In this document: piece after piece, positions 21,218 to 32,758 of the stretch
Layout of the letters: each line of letters begins with the position of its first letter
Numbering within the stretch: the stretch's first letter is position 1
Origin: Aquilaria yunnanensis
Lineage: Eukaryota > Streptophyta > Magnoliopsida > Malvales > Thymelaeaceae
Assembly (NCBI GenBank): GCA_039654915.1
Contig: CM077600.1
Span: 44,748,492-44,812,491 of the forward strand
DNA: 64,000 nucleotides
Direction: 5' to 3'
Made by a program: the position numbers and the translations under genes
The notes under the pieces: generated by a model
The model's input: the letters and a program-made list of their open reading frames with translations, nothing else
Told to the model about the DNA's origin: nothing
Database searches by the model: none

Positions 21218-22468
21218 ATGGGTGAGCGACCGTCAGATACGATGAACCTCGACCTAAACCTGGGTCCTGCCCCTGAGGCAGGATCAGGCTCAGTACCAAG
21301 TGAAGCTCTCAACTTGCACGAGTGGGTAGATAACCCCTTTGAGAGAATCAGGGAAGCCGTTAGGCGCAGGCGGTGGAGATGGCAGGAGGTTCGAATTCCC
21401 TCTGTTGCTCAGATGTCTGTGGAACTGGACGAGTTGATGGGGAACTCTGGTACATTACAAGCAGGTGAGGGTAGCATCGCTGCCGAGGAAAGAACTAGTG
21501 AGGAGTCGAAAATGTGTGAAAACGTTAATGGCTACTTAGAAACCGAGGTGTCAGAGAGCAAAGATGATGTTGAGAAAGGTAGCATGAATGATGGTAGCTT
21601 TTTTGATTGCAACATTTGTTTGGATTTGGCTCGAGATCCTGTTGTGACTTGTTGTGGCCACTTATTCTGTTGGCCGTGCCTTTACCAGTGGTTGCATGTA
21701 CATTCAGATGCAAAAGAATGTCCTGTCTGCAAGGGTGAGGTGACTGTCAAAACTGTAACCCCGATTTATGGCCGTGGGAATGTTACTGGTGAGTCAGAGG
21801 AAGCCGTGAATCTTAAGATCCCTCTGAGGCCCCAGGCGCGAAGGGTTGAGAGTTTGAGGCAAACTATTCAGAGGAATGCATTCAGTTTGCCAGTGGAAGA
21901 GATGATTCGACGTCTTGGAGGTAGGCCTGATTTGAGCCGAGATCTCAGTTTACCCAGGGATGCTAGCAGCAGCCCTCAAGAAACAACAGGGAGAATTAGC
22001 TCTTTGGTGAACAGGTTCTTGACATCCCGTGGCATTCGTGAAGAGCAGACTACAGAAATGGCCCCAAATGAGGTGGAGGTTATACCAGCTATCACAGAAA
22101 GTGCTGAAGGTGTAGCTTCTCGTATTCACTATTCCCTGTTGCTTCAGCGACAAACAAACTTGCGTAGAGCTGCACCGCTCTCTTCTTTGTTGTCTGCATT
22201 GAGTTCAGCAGAAAGATTGGTTGATGCATCCTTCCGAACCAATCCAACTGGAAGAAATCAGGAGCAGCCTCCAGTTGTTGAGGATAGAGATTCTTTCTCA
22301 AGCATTGCGGCTGTTATTAACTCTGAGAATCAAGTGGACACGACTATGGAGATTGACTCGGTTGTGTCACTCTCAACTTCATCCTCTAGGAGGAGACATG
22401 ACTCTTCCAGGATATCAGACATAGATAGTGGCGATTCTCGTGCACATAGAAGACAACGACTGAGCTAG
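21218..22468 (+). CDS. RING-HC E3 ubiquitin ligase, RMA/RNF5-like
   Basis: An uninterrupted frame of 416 residues. A C3HC4 RING finger lies at residues 131-171 (C131, C134, C146, H148, C151, C154, C168, C171), followed by VKTVTPIYGRG, the wording that follows the RING in plant RMA proteins. RMA proteins act with E2 enzymes at the ER to mark misfolded or regulated proteins for degradation. This protein is longer than RMA1-3 (about 190-250 residues) and has no C-terminal hydrophobic anchor; its tail is Ser/Arg-rich and polar, ending RRQRLS. From memory it resembles a longer Arabidopsis relative, At2g44410. An EAR-like LDLNL lies at residues 11-15. The start could be Met1 or Met9 (21242). The RING call is firm; the subfamily is likely; the substrate is unknown. 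Confidence 0.93.
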   Translation: MGERPSDTMNLDLNLGPAPEAGSGSVPSEALNLHEWVDNPFERIREAVRRRRWRWQEVRIPSVAQMSVELDELMGNSGTLQAGEGSIAAEERTSEESKMCENVNGYLETEVSESKDDVEKGSMNDGSFFDCNICLDLARDPVVTCCGHLFCWPCLYQWLHVHSDAKECPVCKGEVTVKTVTPIYGRGNVTGESEEAVNLKIPLRPQARRVESLRQTIQRNAFSLPVEEMIRRLGGRPDLSRDLSLPRDASSSPQETTGRISSLVNRFLTSRGIREEQTTEMAPNEVEVIPAITESAEGVASRIHYSLLLQRQTNLRRAAPLSSLLSALSSAERLVDASFRTNPTGRNQEQPPVVEDRDSFSSIAAVINSENQVDTTMEIDSVVSLSTSSSRRRHDSSRISDIDSGDSRAHRRQRLS

Positions 22469-22690
22469 ACAGTTGATCTCCTATGCCAGGATGCTCGGGT
22501 GCTGCTCAGATCAAGCTAGGTTGATCCTTTTCACTCGAAAGGGTTGTGCTCCTCCTTTATACTTATTCTGAAGCATGTGATGTAATAGTTCATAAGTTGT
22601 TGTCGTGCATTACATTTACATTTTCCTTAGCATCGGTTCTTATTGTTGTAGGCAGAATAAAATAAAAAATATATTGCAGCCGCTGGGCTG
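22469..22690 (+). other. 3' untranslated region of the RING gene
   Basis: T-rich DNA after the TAG stop; AATAAAATAAAA near 22657 is a likely polyadenylation signal. Confidence 0.5.
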
Positions 22691-24801
22691 ATTGTATCAT
22701 CACTTTGCTGCTGTTTGTAAATAACCCTGAGCTTCCATTGTTTGTCTCAGTTGTGTTTCTTATCATCTCCTTCATCTAGTCACTTTTGCAAGTGAATCCT
22801 CGGTCATTTGTGTTTTCGTGCATTTGATTAGGACCACAATGTCTGGGCTATAAGTAACCTCTCCTCAACCAACATCATTTAGTCTATTATCAAACAGTTT
22901 TAAGTTGAGGCGAATCTCTTTGTTTTTGGTACGGAGGCGATTCTTAGTCACAACTCCATTTTTCAGTGTTCGTATCAATATTCTGTGAGAGGAGAACATC
23001 ATCATTACATCCTTCAATCTTCTCTTCAACTGGGGTAGACTCTATTATCAAATACTTTTTTTATAATAACAACCACATTATTGTGACTCTGACATGTATG
23101 CAGAAGACCTCTAAGTCTTGAAACCACCCTCATTAACTGTCTCTCAGTAAATGTTCAAACTAATCGTTTTCTTTATCTAGTCTAGAATGTAAACTTTTAT
23201 TTTTTTTAAGTGCACAAGAGGGAGGCTAAATGGTGAGTAAAATTTTCATTTTTAAGGGCTAAAATAGAAAAAATCATAATAAAATTAATAAAATCCTGAA
23301 GTTTTACTTTTAAATAGATTATTATATTTATATAATATTATCTTTCAAATAAAATTAATTTCAACAAAAAAATAAAAATAAAAATAAATTATTTTAAATT
23401 AAGTTAATTTAAGTTAAAATGCAAGTCTTTACTAGTTCCAATGGACAAAGATTTTGTTGTAGATTATGCTTATATTCAGGACAGTCCACCATCTGCTAGT
23501 CAACGTCAAGGATGCAACGACGGATTGGAAGATGCTGTTATCGGACTTGCATTGGGTTAAGTCCAGGGTTGGCTTCACGTTAGAAAATCCTCAGGTCGGG
23601 CCTGGGCTTTCTATCTGTTGGTCTTTTTGCCGGCGCGCAGTCCTATTGGATACTTAGAAGCCCAAATCTGGAACGAAAATCAAGGACCGATTTATTTGAG
23701 GCACTACTTTCTTGTACTTTCATTTCACTGCTAATAAGTGGAAAAAGAAAAAGGGAGAACTTCCAAAGTATCGAGTGACAGCGAGTCATAAACATCGAGG
23801 GGGTTTGAAATTTCAAGGGATTAAAATGATGCTAATTGAAAGATGAGGGAAATGATTGGACTGACGAGAAAGAGAGTGTGTTTGAAGGAATCTGCAGTCC
23901 AAATAGTCAACTCTACATCTCAATCCTCATTATCACCAGAAATAGGGACTTATGGATTGAATTATTATTATTGTTATTATTAGAGTCTAATAAGTAAGAA
24001 GAAGAAGAAGAAATGATCCAGTCTCAGTATAGAGCAAAAGTGAAGGATATGATGAACATTGATGGGGGGAGATTATTAGAAACCCAATATTTTAAGGGGG
24101 TTGTGTCGGGTGCTTTGGCGGCAAGGGCAGGGCATCCCAGGAGGAGGGGGGGACATGAGAAATGAGATTAATGATGATCATACTATACTTCTAACATGCT
24201 TTGCTTGCTATACTAATACATCATTTATGACCAACTTAATTAATTAGCTTCCCGAAAAATTTAAAAGCATGACAAATTCCTCAATCATTATGTCTAACTC
24301 TTTGGGAAACAAACAAATTACAAGACTAATATTCAACAGATACATGATAAATTACCTTATTATTATTATTATTATTGGCCTTCAGCCTTTTTTTGTCAAT
24401 AAAATATAAAAAAGAAAAAGTTTGAAATTCATGTACAATGATCGGATACACTCGATGGGTGGAGCTTTAGAAGGCTTCAACGTAAGCCATCAATTTGACT
24501 AATTTAACCATTGAAATTTCATGTAGGTAATTCAGTTATCGAATAACAGTTAGATTCCGGAAGAACTAGGTTTGTGTCCCTCGCCTCAAGGCACGTGAAG
24601 CAAACTTACCACTTTTTTTCTGGCAAATGGCCGCTGCTAGTCGCTACCCGCGCATTAATTGTTATAGGAGATTTTGGGTTTTATTCAGCTATTCGCGCTG
24701 AGTAAATTCCTCACGATTTCTCACATTGATTGTTAACAAAGATTTTCAGTTAAGGTACAAGTGGTGTTAATGTATTTAGGCTTCGTTGGGAGACTTGAGA
24801 C
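22691..24801. other. Intergenic DNA
   Basis: No supported gene. AT-rich, with small TTA/TTG microsatellites (23966-23983 and 24358-24376) and GAAGAA runs near 23996. Short open frames here show no recognisable domain. Confidence 0.6.
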
Positions 24802-25173
24802 TATGCACCTAGGTGTATAAGCACCTACTTAATACCATTAAGTTTCTATTAGTTTTAAGTATAAATGGTAATTTCTACTTCGTAGGATAAGTCATATTTA
24901 ATTAGGATAATTATGAAATATATTAACCTTATTCAAATTTTTAACTATGAGAAAGTTTAAAATTTGAATTCATTTGAAAATATAATACTAATGAAACAAA
25001 TAAATATAATATGATAAATATGGTAATAATATGATTATGGGTTTGTAAAAAATACAAATATGTATGTATTCTTTTGAGTTTCGTTTGTATGATTCTGGGT
25101 TTATAAAAAATACAAATATATATGTATGTTTCTGGATTTTATTTGTATGATTCTGGGTTTGTAAAAAACAAAA

Positions 25174-25174
<1 letters not shown>

Positions 25175-25212
<38 letters not shown>
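25175..25212. repeat. TG dinucleotide microsatellite
   Basis: About 17 uninterrupted TG units. Confidence 0.95.
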
Positions 25213-25214
<2 letters not shown>

Positions 25215-25680
25215 GTATTAAACTATATGTGTGTGCATAATGTACTAAACTGGAAGTGAATTGTATTAAATTCTTTGAGCTATGTATGAAACTATATGTG
25301 AAATGAATTAAACTGGAAGTCAAATGTATTAATCTGTACGACAAATTATAACACAAGAAAATGACATTGCCACGAAAAAAAATAAAACCACTAAACTCAT
25401 CGTCACCACCAGTATCATAATCAATATCGTCATAGCCATCAATTGGATGGGAAATGTATGTAACTTGAAGTAAAATGCATTAAACGTATGGGATATGTAT
25501 TAAACTGTAAGTAAATTGTATTAATCTGTATGAGATGTGTTAAACTGGAAATGAAATGTATTAAACATTGTAGAATATGTATTAAACTGGGAGTGAATTG
25601 TATTAAAACTATGTGGGCTTTGTATTAAACTGTAACTGAAATGTATTAAACTGAAAGTCAAATATATTAATATATATGGC
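25215..25680. repeat. Degenerate minisatellite with ATTAAACTG core
   Basis: More than ten spaced copies of the core TGTATTAAACTG(G/T)AAGT, at irregular intervals of about 20-30 bp. Confidence 0.7.
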
Positions 25681-26428
25681 AAAATCATCACATGAGAAAA
25701 TGACATTACCACAAAAAAATAAAACCACCAAACTCATTATCACCACCAGTATCATAATTGACACTGTCATCACCATTAGCTCCATTATCACGAACGCCAG
25801 TAAAGCCATAAGCAATAAGCTTGCCGATGCGATATAAAACAAGTCCAGAACTAAACCCCCAGAATTTTCCGACGCACTACCGCCGTCTTGAAGATGAAGA
25901 AGAAGAGGCCCGCTGTCCTGTGTTGGAGTTTTCACGGTTAGAGGTGGAGGGGTTTGACAGAGAGAAGGAGCAGATTCTGGAAGTTAAAAATTCTTGAGAG
26001 CAGTAAAACGGAAATAAGTTTGTGTGATCAAAGACAAGGAAGCAACGAGAAAATTAAACGAGGAGAAAGCAACTAGAATGGAAGAGAAATTTAGGAGTGC
26101 GGCGTGAAAGGGAGTGATAATTAGGTTTTTAAATTGTGAGAAAGAAATTTAGGAGAGATAAGTATGGAATTTTTCTTTCTTTCCTAGATTTCCTCTCTTA
26201 ATTTTGCATCCCTATCCCTTCCTTATAAAAAAAAAAAAGGAACAATAATGCCATAATTATATTTAATTACAAAAATTTAATATACCATAATTATCCCGCC
26301 CAAGTAGACTTATACCAACAACAAAAACTTACCTTAACTTATATCAATAACAAAAACTTACCTTTTCCACAAAAACAAACAGATTCCGTTGAAAACAAAC
26401 ATGGTGCACATACACCTAGGTGTACATC

Positions 26429-26465
26429 AGAATTGGTCCTTCGTTCGTGTTAGATTTAATCATAA

Positions 26466-26496
<31 letters not shown>

Positions 26497-26820
26497 GTTG
26501 TTGTTATTACTACAACAACTATTAGAATCAAAGAGGGTTGGATATCATTGATCAATTAAAAGAACATTACAAAGTAAAGTAGTTAAAGACTCACCCCAAG
26601 AATATCTTCCAACAAATTTCAGGCTCTTTCGAGTTAAAGCATGAGTAACACCATTAGCGACAAACAAAAGAAAAGTTGCAAGAAGTATAAAATGTGCAAC
26701 AACAAGCCTCAAGAATCACAACTCTAAAGTAAAATACCGATAGGCAATCAGAACTCCAAATTTCTGACACAACAACCTAAGAATCTGCTTTAATTTTCAA
26801 CTTGTCAAACTCACGCCAAC
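26429..26820. other. AT-rich intergenic DNA with ATT microsatellite
   Basis: A TTATTATTATT/GTTGTT microsatellite lies at 26469-26506. No coding signal was found; this may be the far 3' part of the LINE remnant that follows on the minus strand. Confidence 0.55.
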
Positions 26821-26824
26821 AAAC

Positions 26825-27425
26825 CTTTTTAAGACCCCCTCCCCCATAACACTATTATGGCCTACAAGTAATGGGGGTTGGAGCCAAAGTACAGGAATCC
26901 AAATGAAATAGCAAAACATATCCCTCATTCATGGTCTTGAGCTATAACACCAACTGCTGCTCACTTGGTATCTCGCTTCCATGCTACATCAACATTAATC
27001 TTAACCACTCATAAGGAAGGCTTCATCCAACTTCGCACAGGTCTAACCTCCGACATAGTGTGGTAGAATGCAGAATTTATCTTTTGCCAGTTTTGCAACC
27101 ATGTCTGAATACCAAAAATTACTCGAAATGAGGATTGACAAGTATGTTCATGAACAACTTTGTTTCTATTAAACCATATGAACCAACATGAGACCGTAAA
27201 AAAAAGTGCCTTCTGACGGCCATCTTGAACCATTGCCCCACTCTTGCAAGAAAAAATTAATACGTACTCCCAATTAGCTCCAAACCATGCATGCAAAATG
27301 ACATTCCCAGAATAAACGGTGGGTAGATTCCACTTCATTATCACAAACAGGACATAACTGAGGCACTTGTGTCCCTTAAATAAATAGATTATCCCTTGTG
27401 AGTAAAATATTCGCACAAGCACGCT
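26825..27425 (-). pseudogene. Remnant of a LINE-type reverse transcriptase: zinc-binding and RNase H-like parts
   Basis: Read in more than one frame, the minus strand shows a zinc-binding pattern CPVCDNEVESTHRLFWECHF (about 27290-27360), then WFIWFNRNKVVHE (about 27150-27190), then VKINVDVAWKR and AAVGVIAQDHE (about 26925-27010). These match, in order, the reverse-transcriptase zinc-binding domain and the RNase H-like domain at the end of plant non-LTR retrotransposon proteins. Frame changes and stops (for example after VAWKRDTK) show that it is dead. The catalytic reverse transcriptase part is absent; the 31-bp tandem array begins where it would be expected. Confidence 0.8.
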
Positions 27426-27460
27426 AGAAAAAAACTTGTACTCTACGCGAGAGATTTGGA

Positions 27461-28483
27461 TACATTCACAACTTATGTAGAATGAAATGAAAACATTGAT
27501 AACTTAGTTAGAATGAAATGGAAACATTAACTACTTGTTTAGATTAGAAACTTTTGCAACTTGTTTAAAATGGAAATATTCAAAGATTTGTTAGAATGAA
27601 ATTGAAACAATCATAACTTATTTAGATGGGAAACATTCACAACTTATTTAAAATAAAATGGAAGCATTCACAACTTATTTAGAATGAAATACAAACATTC
27701 ATAACTTGTTTAGAATAGAAAAATCCATAACTTAGTTAGAATAAAATGTAAACATTCACGTTATGTTCAGGATGAAATCTATATCAAAACATTTAACACT
27801 TATTTAGAATAGAAACATTTACAATTCCTTTAGAATGAAATGGAAACATTCAACTTGTTTAGCATAGGAACATTTTCAAATTTGTAAGAATGAATTGGAA
27901 ACATTGAAAACTCAGTTAGAGTAAGATGGAAACATTTGTAACTTAGTATGAATGAAAGGAAAACATTCACAACTCATTTATAATGGAACATTCTCAACTT
28001 AATTAGAACAAAAGGAAAACATTGAGAGCTTGGCTAGAATAAAATGTAAACTTTCACAACTTGGTTATAAGGAAATGGAAACATTCATTACCTCAATAGA
28101 GTGAAATGAAAATATTTACAACTTTTTTAGAATGGAAACATTCACAACTTAGTTAGAATGAAATGAAAACTTTACAAACTTGGTTGGAATGAAAACATTA
28201 ACAACTTAGTTAGAATGATGAGGAAACATTCACAATTTGTATGAAATGCAAACACCCACAACTTGTTGAGAATGAAATAGAAAAATTCACAACATGTTTG
28301 GACTAGAAAATGTCACAACATATTTAGAATAGAAACATTTACAACTTAAATAGAATAAAATAAAAATATTCACAACTTATTTAAAATAAAATAAAAATAT
28401 TTACAACTTATTTAGAATAAAATGGTAACATTCCCAGTTTGTTTGGAATAAAACAGAAGCATTCACAACTTGTTTAGCATTGT
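27461..28483. repeat. 31-bp tandem array (minisatellite), roughly 33 copies
   Basis: About 1 kb of degenerate head-to-tail units with a core like ACATTCACAACTTRTTTAG followed by AATGAAATGGAA. The units vary by substitutions and small deletions, and no unit is separated by unique spacers. There is no lasting open frame. It starts just beyond the LINE remnant. Confidence 0.9.
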
Positions 28484-29318
28484 AGGTCTTATATCTGTAT
28501 ATCCCAAAGATATCAGATGATAAAGAAAACTTTTGTGAATAATCTGGATAAGGCTGGACTTTACACTCATAAATTGATAGAGATAAACTAAAAGGATAGA
28601 AAGGTAAACAAACTAACATGTGATTGATCTCATACAGTAACATAATCTTGGATTGACACATAAACTATAACACAATAATGTTACAAGAATAACTAATCTA
28701 ATATTAATATCAAGCAAATAAGTCGGAAGCAGCAGAGGTGTTGACCCGAGCCACAAAGCATTAACTAATAAAGGAGTTGGTGAGAGGTGTGAGAATGAGA
28801 GAATGAGAGAATTTTAGCTATGGTTTGTGACTATCCATTTAATTAATTTGATTATTCTATTGTATAAACCAAGAAGATACATGGCAAATGGTAATACTTT
28901 TTCTTCTCTATGTTGTTGCTAGATCTTCTAGAGAGGATAGTAGTACTAGTAACTGGGAACATGCTGATACCAAACTTTATTCAGCCTAAAAAAGTGTTGT
29001 GCAAAACTGCCAATTGTCATACTCATTCACCATTTTGAAGGCCGCTGTATTTATATCATGTTTCATCAACAATTTCTTTCACATGTCATTGACTTCCTGC
29101 CTCTTACAACAATGTGATTTTCACCTGTGTGACCAAAACACATCTTTACTTCTACATTTTTCTTTCATAACTGGCTTTGTATATTATAGTATTAAGCACT
29201 TATGTTTTCCCTACCAAATTGTTTTTTTTCTTGTCATTATTCTTTAAACGAGTTACAAGTATTGGGATAAGAGCATTGACATGGGATCATGCTTCAATTA
29301 GAAAATGCAAACCTATAG
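28484..29318. other. Intergenic DNA between the tandem array and the CACTA-like element
   Basis: No supported gene; short open frames lack any recognisable domain. AGAATGAGAGAATGAGAG near 28790 is a minor repeat. Confidence 0.55.
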
Positions 29319-29589
29319 CATTACAACACGAATGCAAAATCGAGACTGAAAATCATGACTAAAAGTCAGTCACAATGTGTTTTAGTCGTTAAGCAACCAG
29401 AAGTAAAATTGTGAACTTTTTATTGTGAATGATAGATGACTAAAGGTTATAGTCGGCTAAGTATTAGTCGTCTTTCAATTAGAAACTTTTTATAAATTTG
29501 ACTGCAGTTGTTTTTCAGTTGATTTTTTAGATGTCCAATTTACCTCAATCACCTTCTCAGTGACTAAGTTGATTTAGAAGTTTGGGGTT

Positions 29590-30720
29590 TTTAGGGTGTG
29601 GGTTCTTTTAAAGTTTAGGATATATGTATTAGGACATTATTTTGTTTTAGGGTTTGAATTTTTTTCTTAGGGTGTAGAGATATATAATTAGGATTTAGGG
29701 TTTTTAAAGGGTTAAGGGTATTGGATATAGATTTAGGGTTTGGGATTTTTATTTGAGGTTTAGGCTTTGACATTAGTATAAGGTTAAGGTGTTAATTGAA
29801 TCAATTTAATATTAGAGTTTAGGGAAATATTTTAGGAATAATTCAGAGCTTTTTTTATGATTTAGGGTTTGAGAATTTTTTGTAGGGTTTAAGGATATAT
29901 ATAGAATTAGGATGGTTTGATGGTAATCAATTAAGTATTAGGGTTTTGAAATTTAGGGTATGGGATTTGCATTTTTAGGGCCAATGGTAAGGATTAAGTT
30001 TCAAATTTAAGGTTTAGGGTTAATAGTACAAGTGAGGTTTAGCATTTAGGGTTTAATTAGGGTTTATATTTTGGGTTTAGGGTTTAATTAGCCTTTGTAT
30101 TTAGGGTTTAAATTTTAAGGTTAATGGTAGTTAAGTCCAAGGTTTAGGATTTAATTAATAAGGTTTCTATTTAGGGTTTACAGTTTACGGTTTACGGTTT
30201 AATACAGTTTGTATTTATTTTCTAAGATTTAATTAGGATTTGTATTTAGGGTTTAGGATTTAATTAGGTTTTGTATTTAGGGTTTAGGGTTAATGGTAAT
30301 TAGGTTAAGGGTTTGGAGGTATGGAATTAAAGTTTAAGGTTTAATTACGGTTTAGGATTTAGGATTTAGAGTGTTTTTAATGTTTAGGGATATATCTATT
30401 GGGATTTTTATAGGGTTTTGGAATTTTTTTTTTTATAGGGTTTAAGGCTTAGTGTTGATGGTATATTAGGTTTAAGCTTTAAGATTTAGGGACATATAGA
30501 AATATGGTTTAGGGTTTAGGTCATAGGGTTAAGGGATATAGAATTAGGGTTTAGAATTTTAGGTATTAGGGTTTAATTTAGGGTTTAGGGATTATCGTTA
30601 ATTGTATATAAATAGGTTTAGGGTTTATCATTTAAGGATATAGAATTAGGGTTTAGGGTTTTAAGGTTTTAGTGGGTTTAGGGTTTTAGGTCTTAGGGTT
30701 TAATTTAGGGTTTGCATGTT
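29590..30720 (+). repeat. Degenerate interstitial telomere-like (TTTAGGG) tract
   Basis: Dozens of TTTAGGG, TTAGGGTTT and near variants (TTTAGGAT, TTAGGTTT) over 1.1 kb, separated by short AT-rich stretches such as AATTAGG and GTTAATGG. TTTAGGG is the usual plant telomere unit. The tract is strongly decayed and has no perfect array longer than a few units. Confidence 0.85.
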
Positions 30721-30728
30721 TAGAGTAT

Positions 30729-30842
30729 AGTTAATTATTAAGACATGAGAATTGTTCTGATGGTTCTTACTTCCTTGTATAAGATATAATTATTAAGATA
30801 TGAGAGTTGTTCTTATGGTTCTTACTTCCCTGTATATGATAT
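30729..30842. repeat. Tandem duplication of about 55 bp
   Basis: Two adjacent copies of AATTATTAAGAyATGAGArTTGTTCT.ATGGTTCTTACTTCC and following bases, with few differences. Confidence 0.85.
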
Positions 30843-30994
30843 AATTTTTTATTAATTTTAATTTTTGAAAATATGTATATGAATAAAATTTCATGAACTT
30901 ATATATATTTATGATTGTACCACATATGTAATTATATTCATGTATGAAAACTCACACACAGACACAAATTTATACACATATTTATGATTGTACC

Positions 30995-31020
30995 ATGTGT
31001 GTGTGTGTGTGTGTGCGTGT
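30995..31020. repeat. TG microsatellite
   Basis: Short (TG)n run in the CACTA-like element, interrupted once by GC. Confidence 0.9.
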
Positions 31021-31969
31021 ATTTGTTTCTTTGAAAATATAAAGTAAGAAACTAGAAAAATGATGCACATAATGTATGGGGTGACTACATTCATGAATTT
31101 CAACTTTCGTGATTTCATTTTACTCTCATATCTCAATTATGCTCGAGCACAACTTCGATGTAGAACATGTTGGTTGGACCTCCAGTATAACTTTGCCTCA
31201 ATGATATCTGCAGCATTTGAAAAATGTGAGTTAGAAGCTCCTCGGAGTGTTTTTCCGGAGGAAAGATCACCAATGCCCAAGTCAATATTTGAGGGGAGAA
31301 GTTGTTAAAAGTATAGAACATAATGAAAGTTTGGCTTGTGTGTATTACCTGAGAGCTTCCCTGAGTATTTAGAGGAGACCTAGGAATGAAGGCCGTTATC
31401 TCCAATTTGCATATGTCAAGACACATGGTCAGCCAGATTAGGTTCGTGCAATTTGGGAGAAGTGTCTCTAGCTATCCATCGACGATTATTCTTCAAAGGG
31501 CTGAGGCGTATGCAGGATTCTAGTCAGTGGTCCTTTAAAACAGTATTTGTCGTCTTCCCTTAGGACCCTTCAGCAACTAGAGACCCATTCAGACATACGA
31601 TTTCCTCCGAAAGTGACTGGGGAAGCTTATCTGTTATATAGAACATGTTCGAAAGCTATCCCTTTCACCAGTGGTGGTAGGTTTTTTAGGGTGGTGTAGA
31701 ACATTTTCCTAAGGTTGGTCGTATTCTATTCCGAAGGTGATGTCAAGTACATGTATTCGAAGGTCCTGTGGTCGATAGCCCTGCGGCTATCACTCATCTC
31801 TCATTGCTAGTCCATCATGCTCGTCCGCGTTGCTATTTGTTCACCTTGCCGGTCCGCCTTGCCTTTCTGTCTCACTGTCCACCTCTTCCGTCTGCCTCGG
31901 TCACCCTCATCATCTCATCGTTCATCGTTGCCTATCCACTCACTTTCTCGGCTTGCTTGTTGTTCTTCA

Positions 31970-32190
31970 TTGTGGCCTCCTCAACCTCGACCTTGGCCTT
32001 AACTTCAGCTCCATCCAACTCAGTCTCCTCCTTGACCTCACCATCGTCTGTCTTGGTTTTTTCCTCAACCTCGCCACCATCCACCTCAGTCTTGTTGGCA
32101 TCACCGCAATCTATTTTGGCCTCCTCCACCTCAGTCTCATCTGCCTCTGCCTCTGCCTCATTCGCCTCATCCACCTCAGTTTTCTCCAGT
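31970..32190. repeat. Low-complexity imperfect repeats (CCTC-rich)
   Basis: A pyrimidine-rich stretch built from repeated CCACCTCAGTC, CCTCAACCTCG and CTCTGCC motifs. It opens frames on both strands (Ser/Leu-rich on plus, Glu/Lys-rich on minus), which is expected from composition and is not evidence of a gene. Confidence 0.65.
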
Positions 32191-32758
32191 TTTAAATTTT
32201 GAAATTGTGATTTTTAAAAATTTTGAACTATGACTGTTGCATTGAAATTTTTAAAATCTTCTCCGGATTTAATTTTTGATTTTTGATTTTTTTATATTTT
32301 ATATTTTTGTATGTATGTTGACTTTTATATTAATCTAAATGTGTTTTATTTAAATTTTATTTTTATTATTTGATTATTTTACTATTAATATTTAAAATCC
32401 GATAATATTCATAACAATTTAATGAAAGTATTAACTAAATAAAAAATGAAATGAATAACCAATTAAACAATAATTATATTAAATATAATGTATTTTGTTT
32501 AAAAGATAAAAGTTTTATTGAAGCGACTGACAATGGAAATCGCTAATATAATGATTGAACCAGTCAGTCGCAAAGTATAGGGCAACCCGTAATATTCTCG
32601 ACCGATTTTTGACCGAACGTTTCAGTTACATTTTGGAATCAAGATTCAATCACGATAAAATAACAACTTGCGGCCGCCATCTGCATTAGCAAAGTAGTCA
32701 TTTCTGGCCAATATTGCGATTGCACTTTCAATTGCGATTTTGTATCTATTTTGTAGTG

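Larger units (their letters stand above)
24802..26428. mobile_element. TIR element candidate carrying a minisatellite
   Basis: The left end (TATGCACCTAGGTGTATAAG, 24802) and the reverse complement of the right end (GATGTACACCTAGGTGTATG, 26428) form inverted repeats built on the palindrome CACCTAGGTG. The 1.6-kb interior holds three related units of about 60 bp (25030-25165), a TG microsatellite, and repeated ATTAAACTGxAAGTGAAATGT motifs (25215-25680). A segment of about 110 bp near 25330-25440 recurs near 25670-25775. No transposase and no clear target duplication were seen. Confidence 0.45.
29319..32758. mobile_element. CACTA-like element carrying telomere-like repeats (about 3.4 kb)
   Basis: The left end CATTACAACACGAATGCAAA and the reverse complement of the right end (CACTACAAAATAGATACAAA) agree at 18 of the first 25 positions, the latter having the canonical CACTA start. 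The flanks are TAG and TAA, an imperfect 3-bp target duplication. Subterminal AGTCG/CGACT motifs occur on both sides (29366-29480 and 32523-32575), as known for En/Spm elements. The inside holds a 1.1-kb telomere-like tract and degenerate sequence without an intact transposase, so it is non-autonomous. Confidence 0.55.

Noticed and set aside
27461..28483. CRISPR-like array of evenly spaced repeats
   Set aside because: The units are directly adjacent and degenerate with no unique spacers, and the window is a plant genome. It is a minisatellite.
31768..32202. Ser/Leu-rich frame of 144 codons (plus) and Glu/Lys-rich frame (minus)
   Set aside because: Both arise from pyrimidine-rich short repeats inside a transposon; composition alone explains them.
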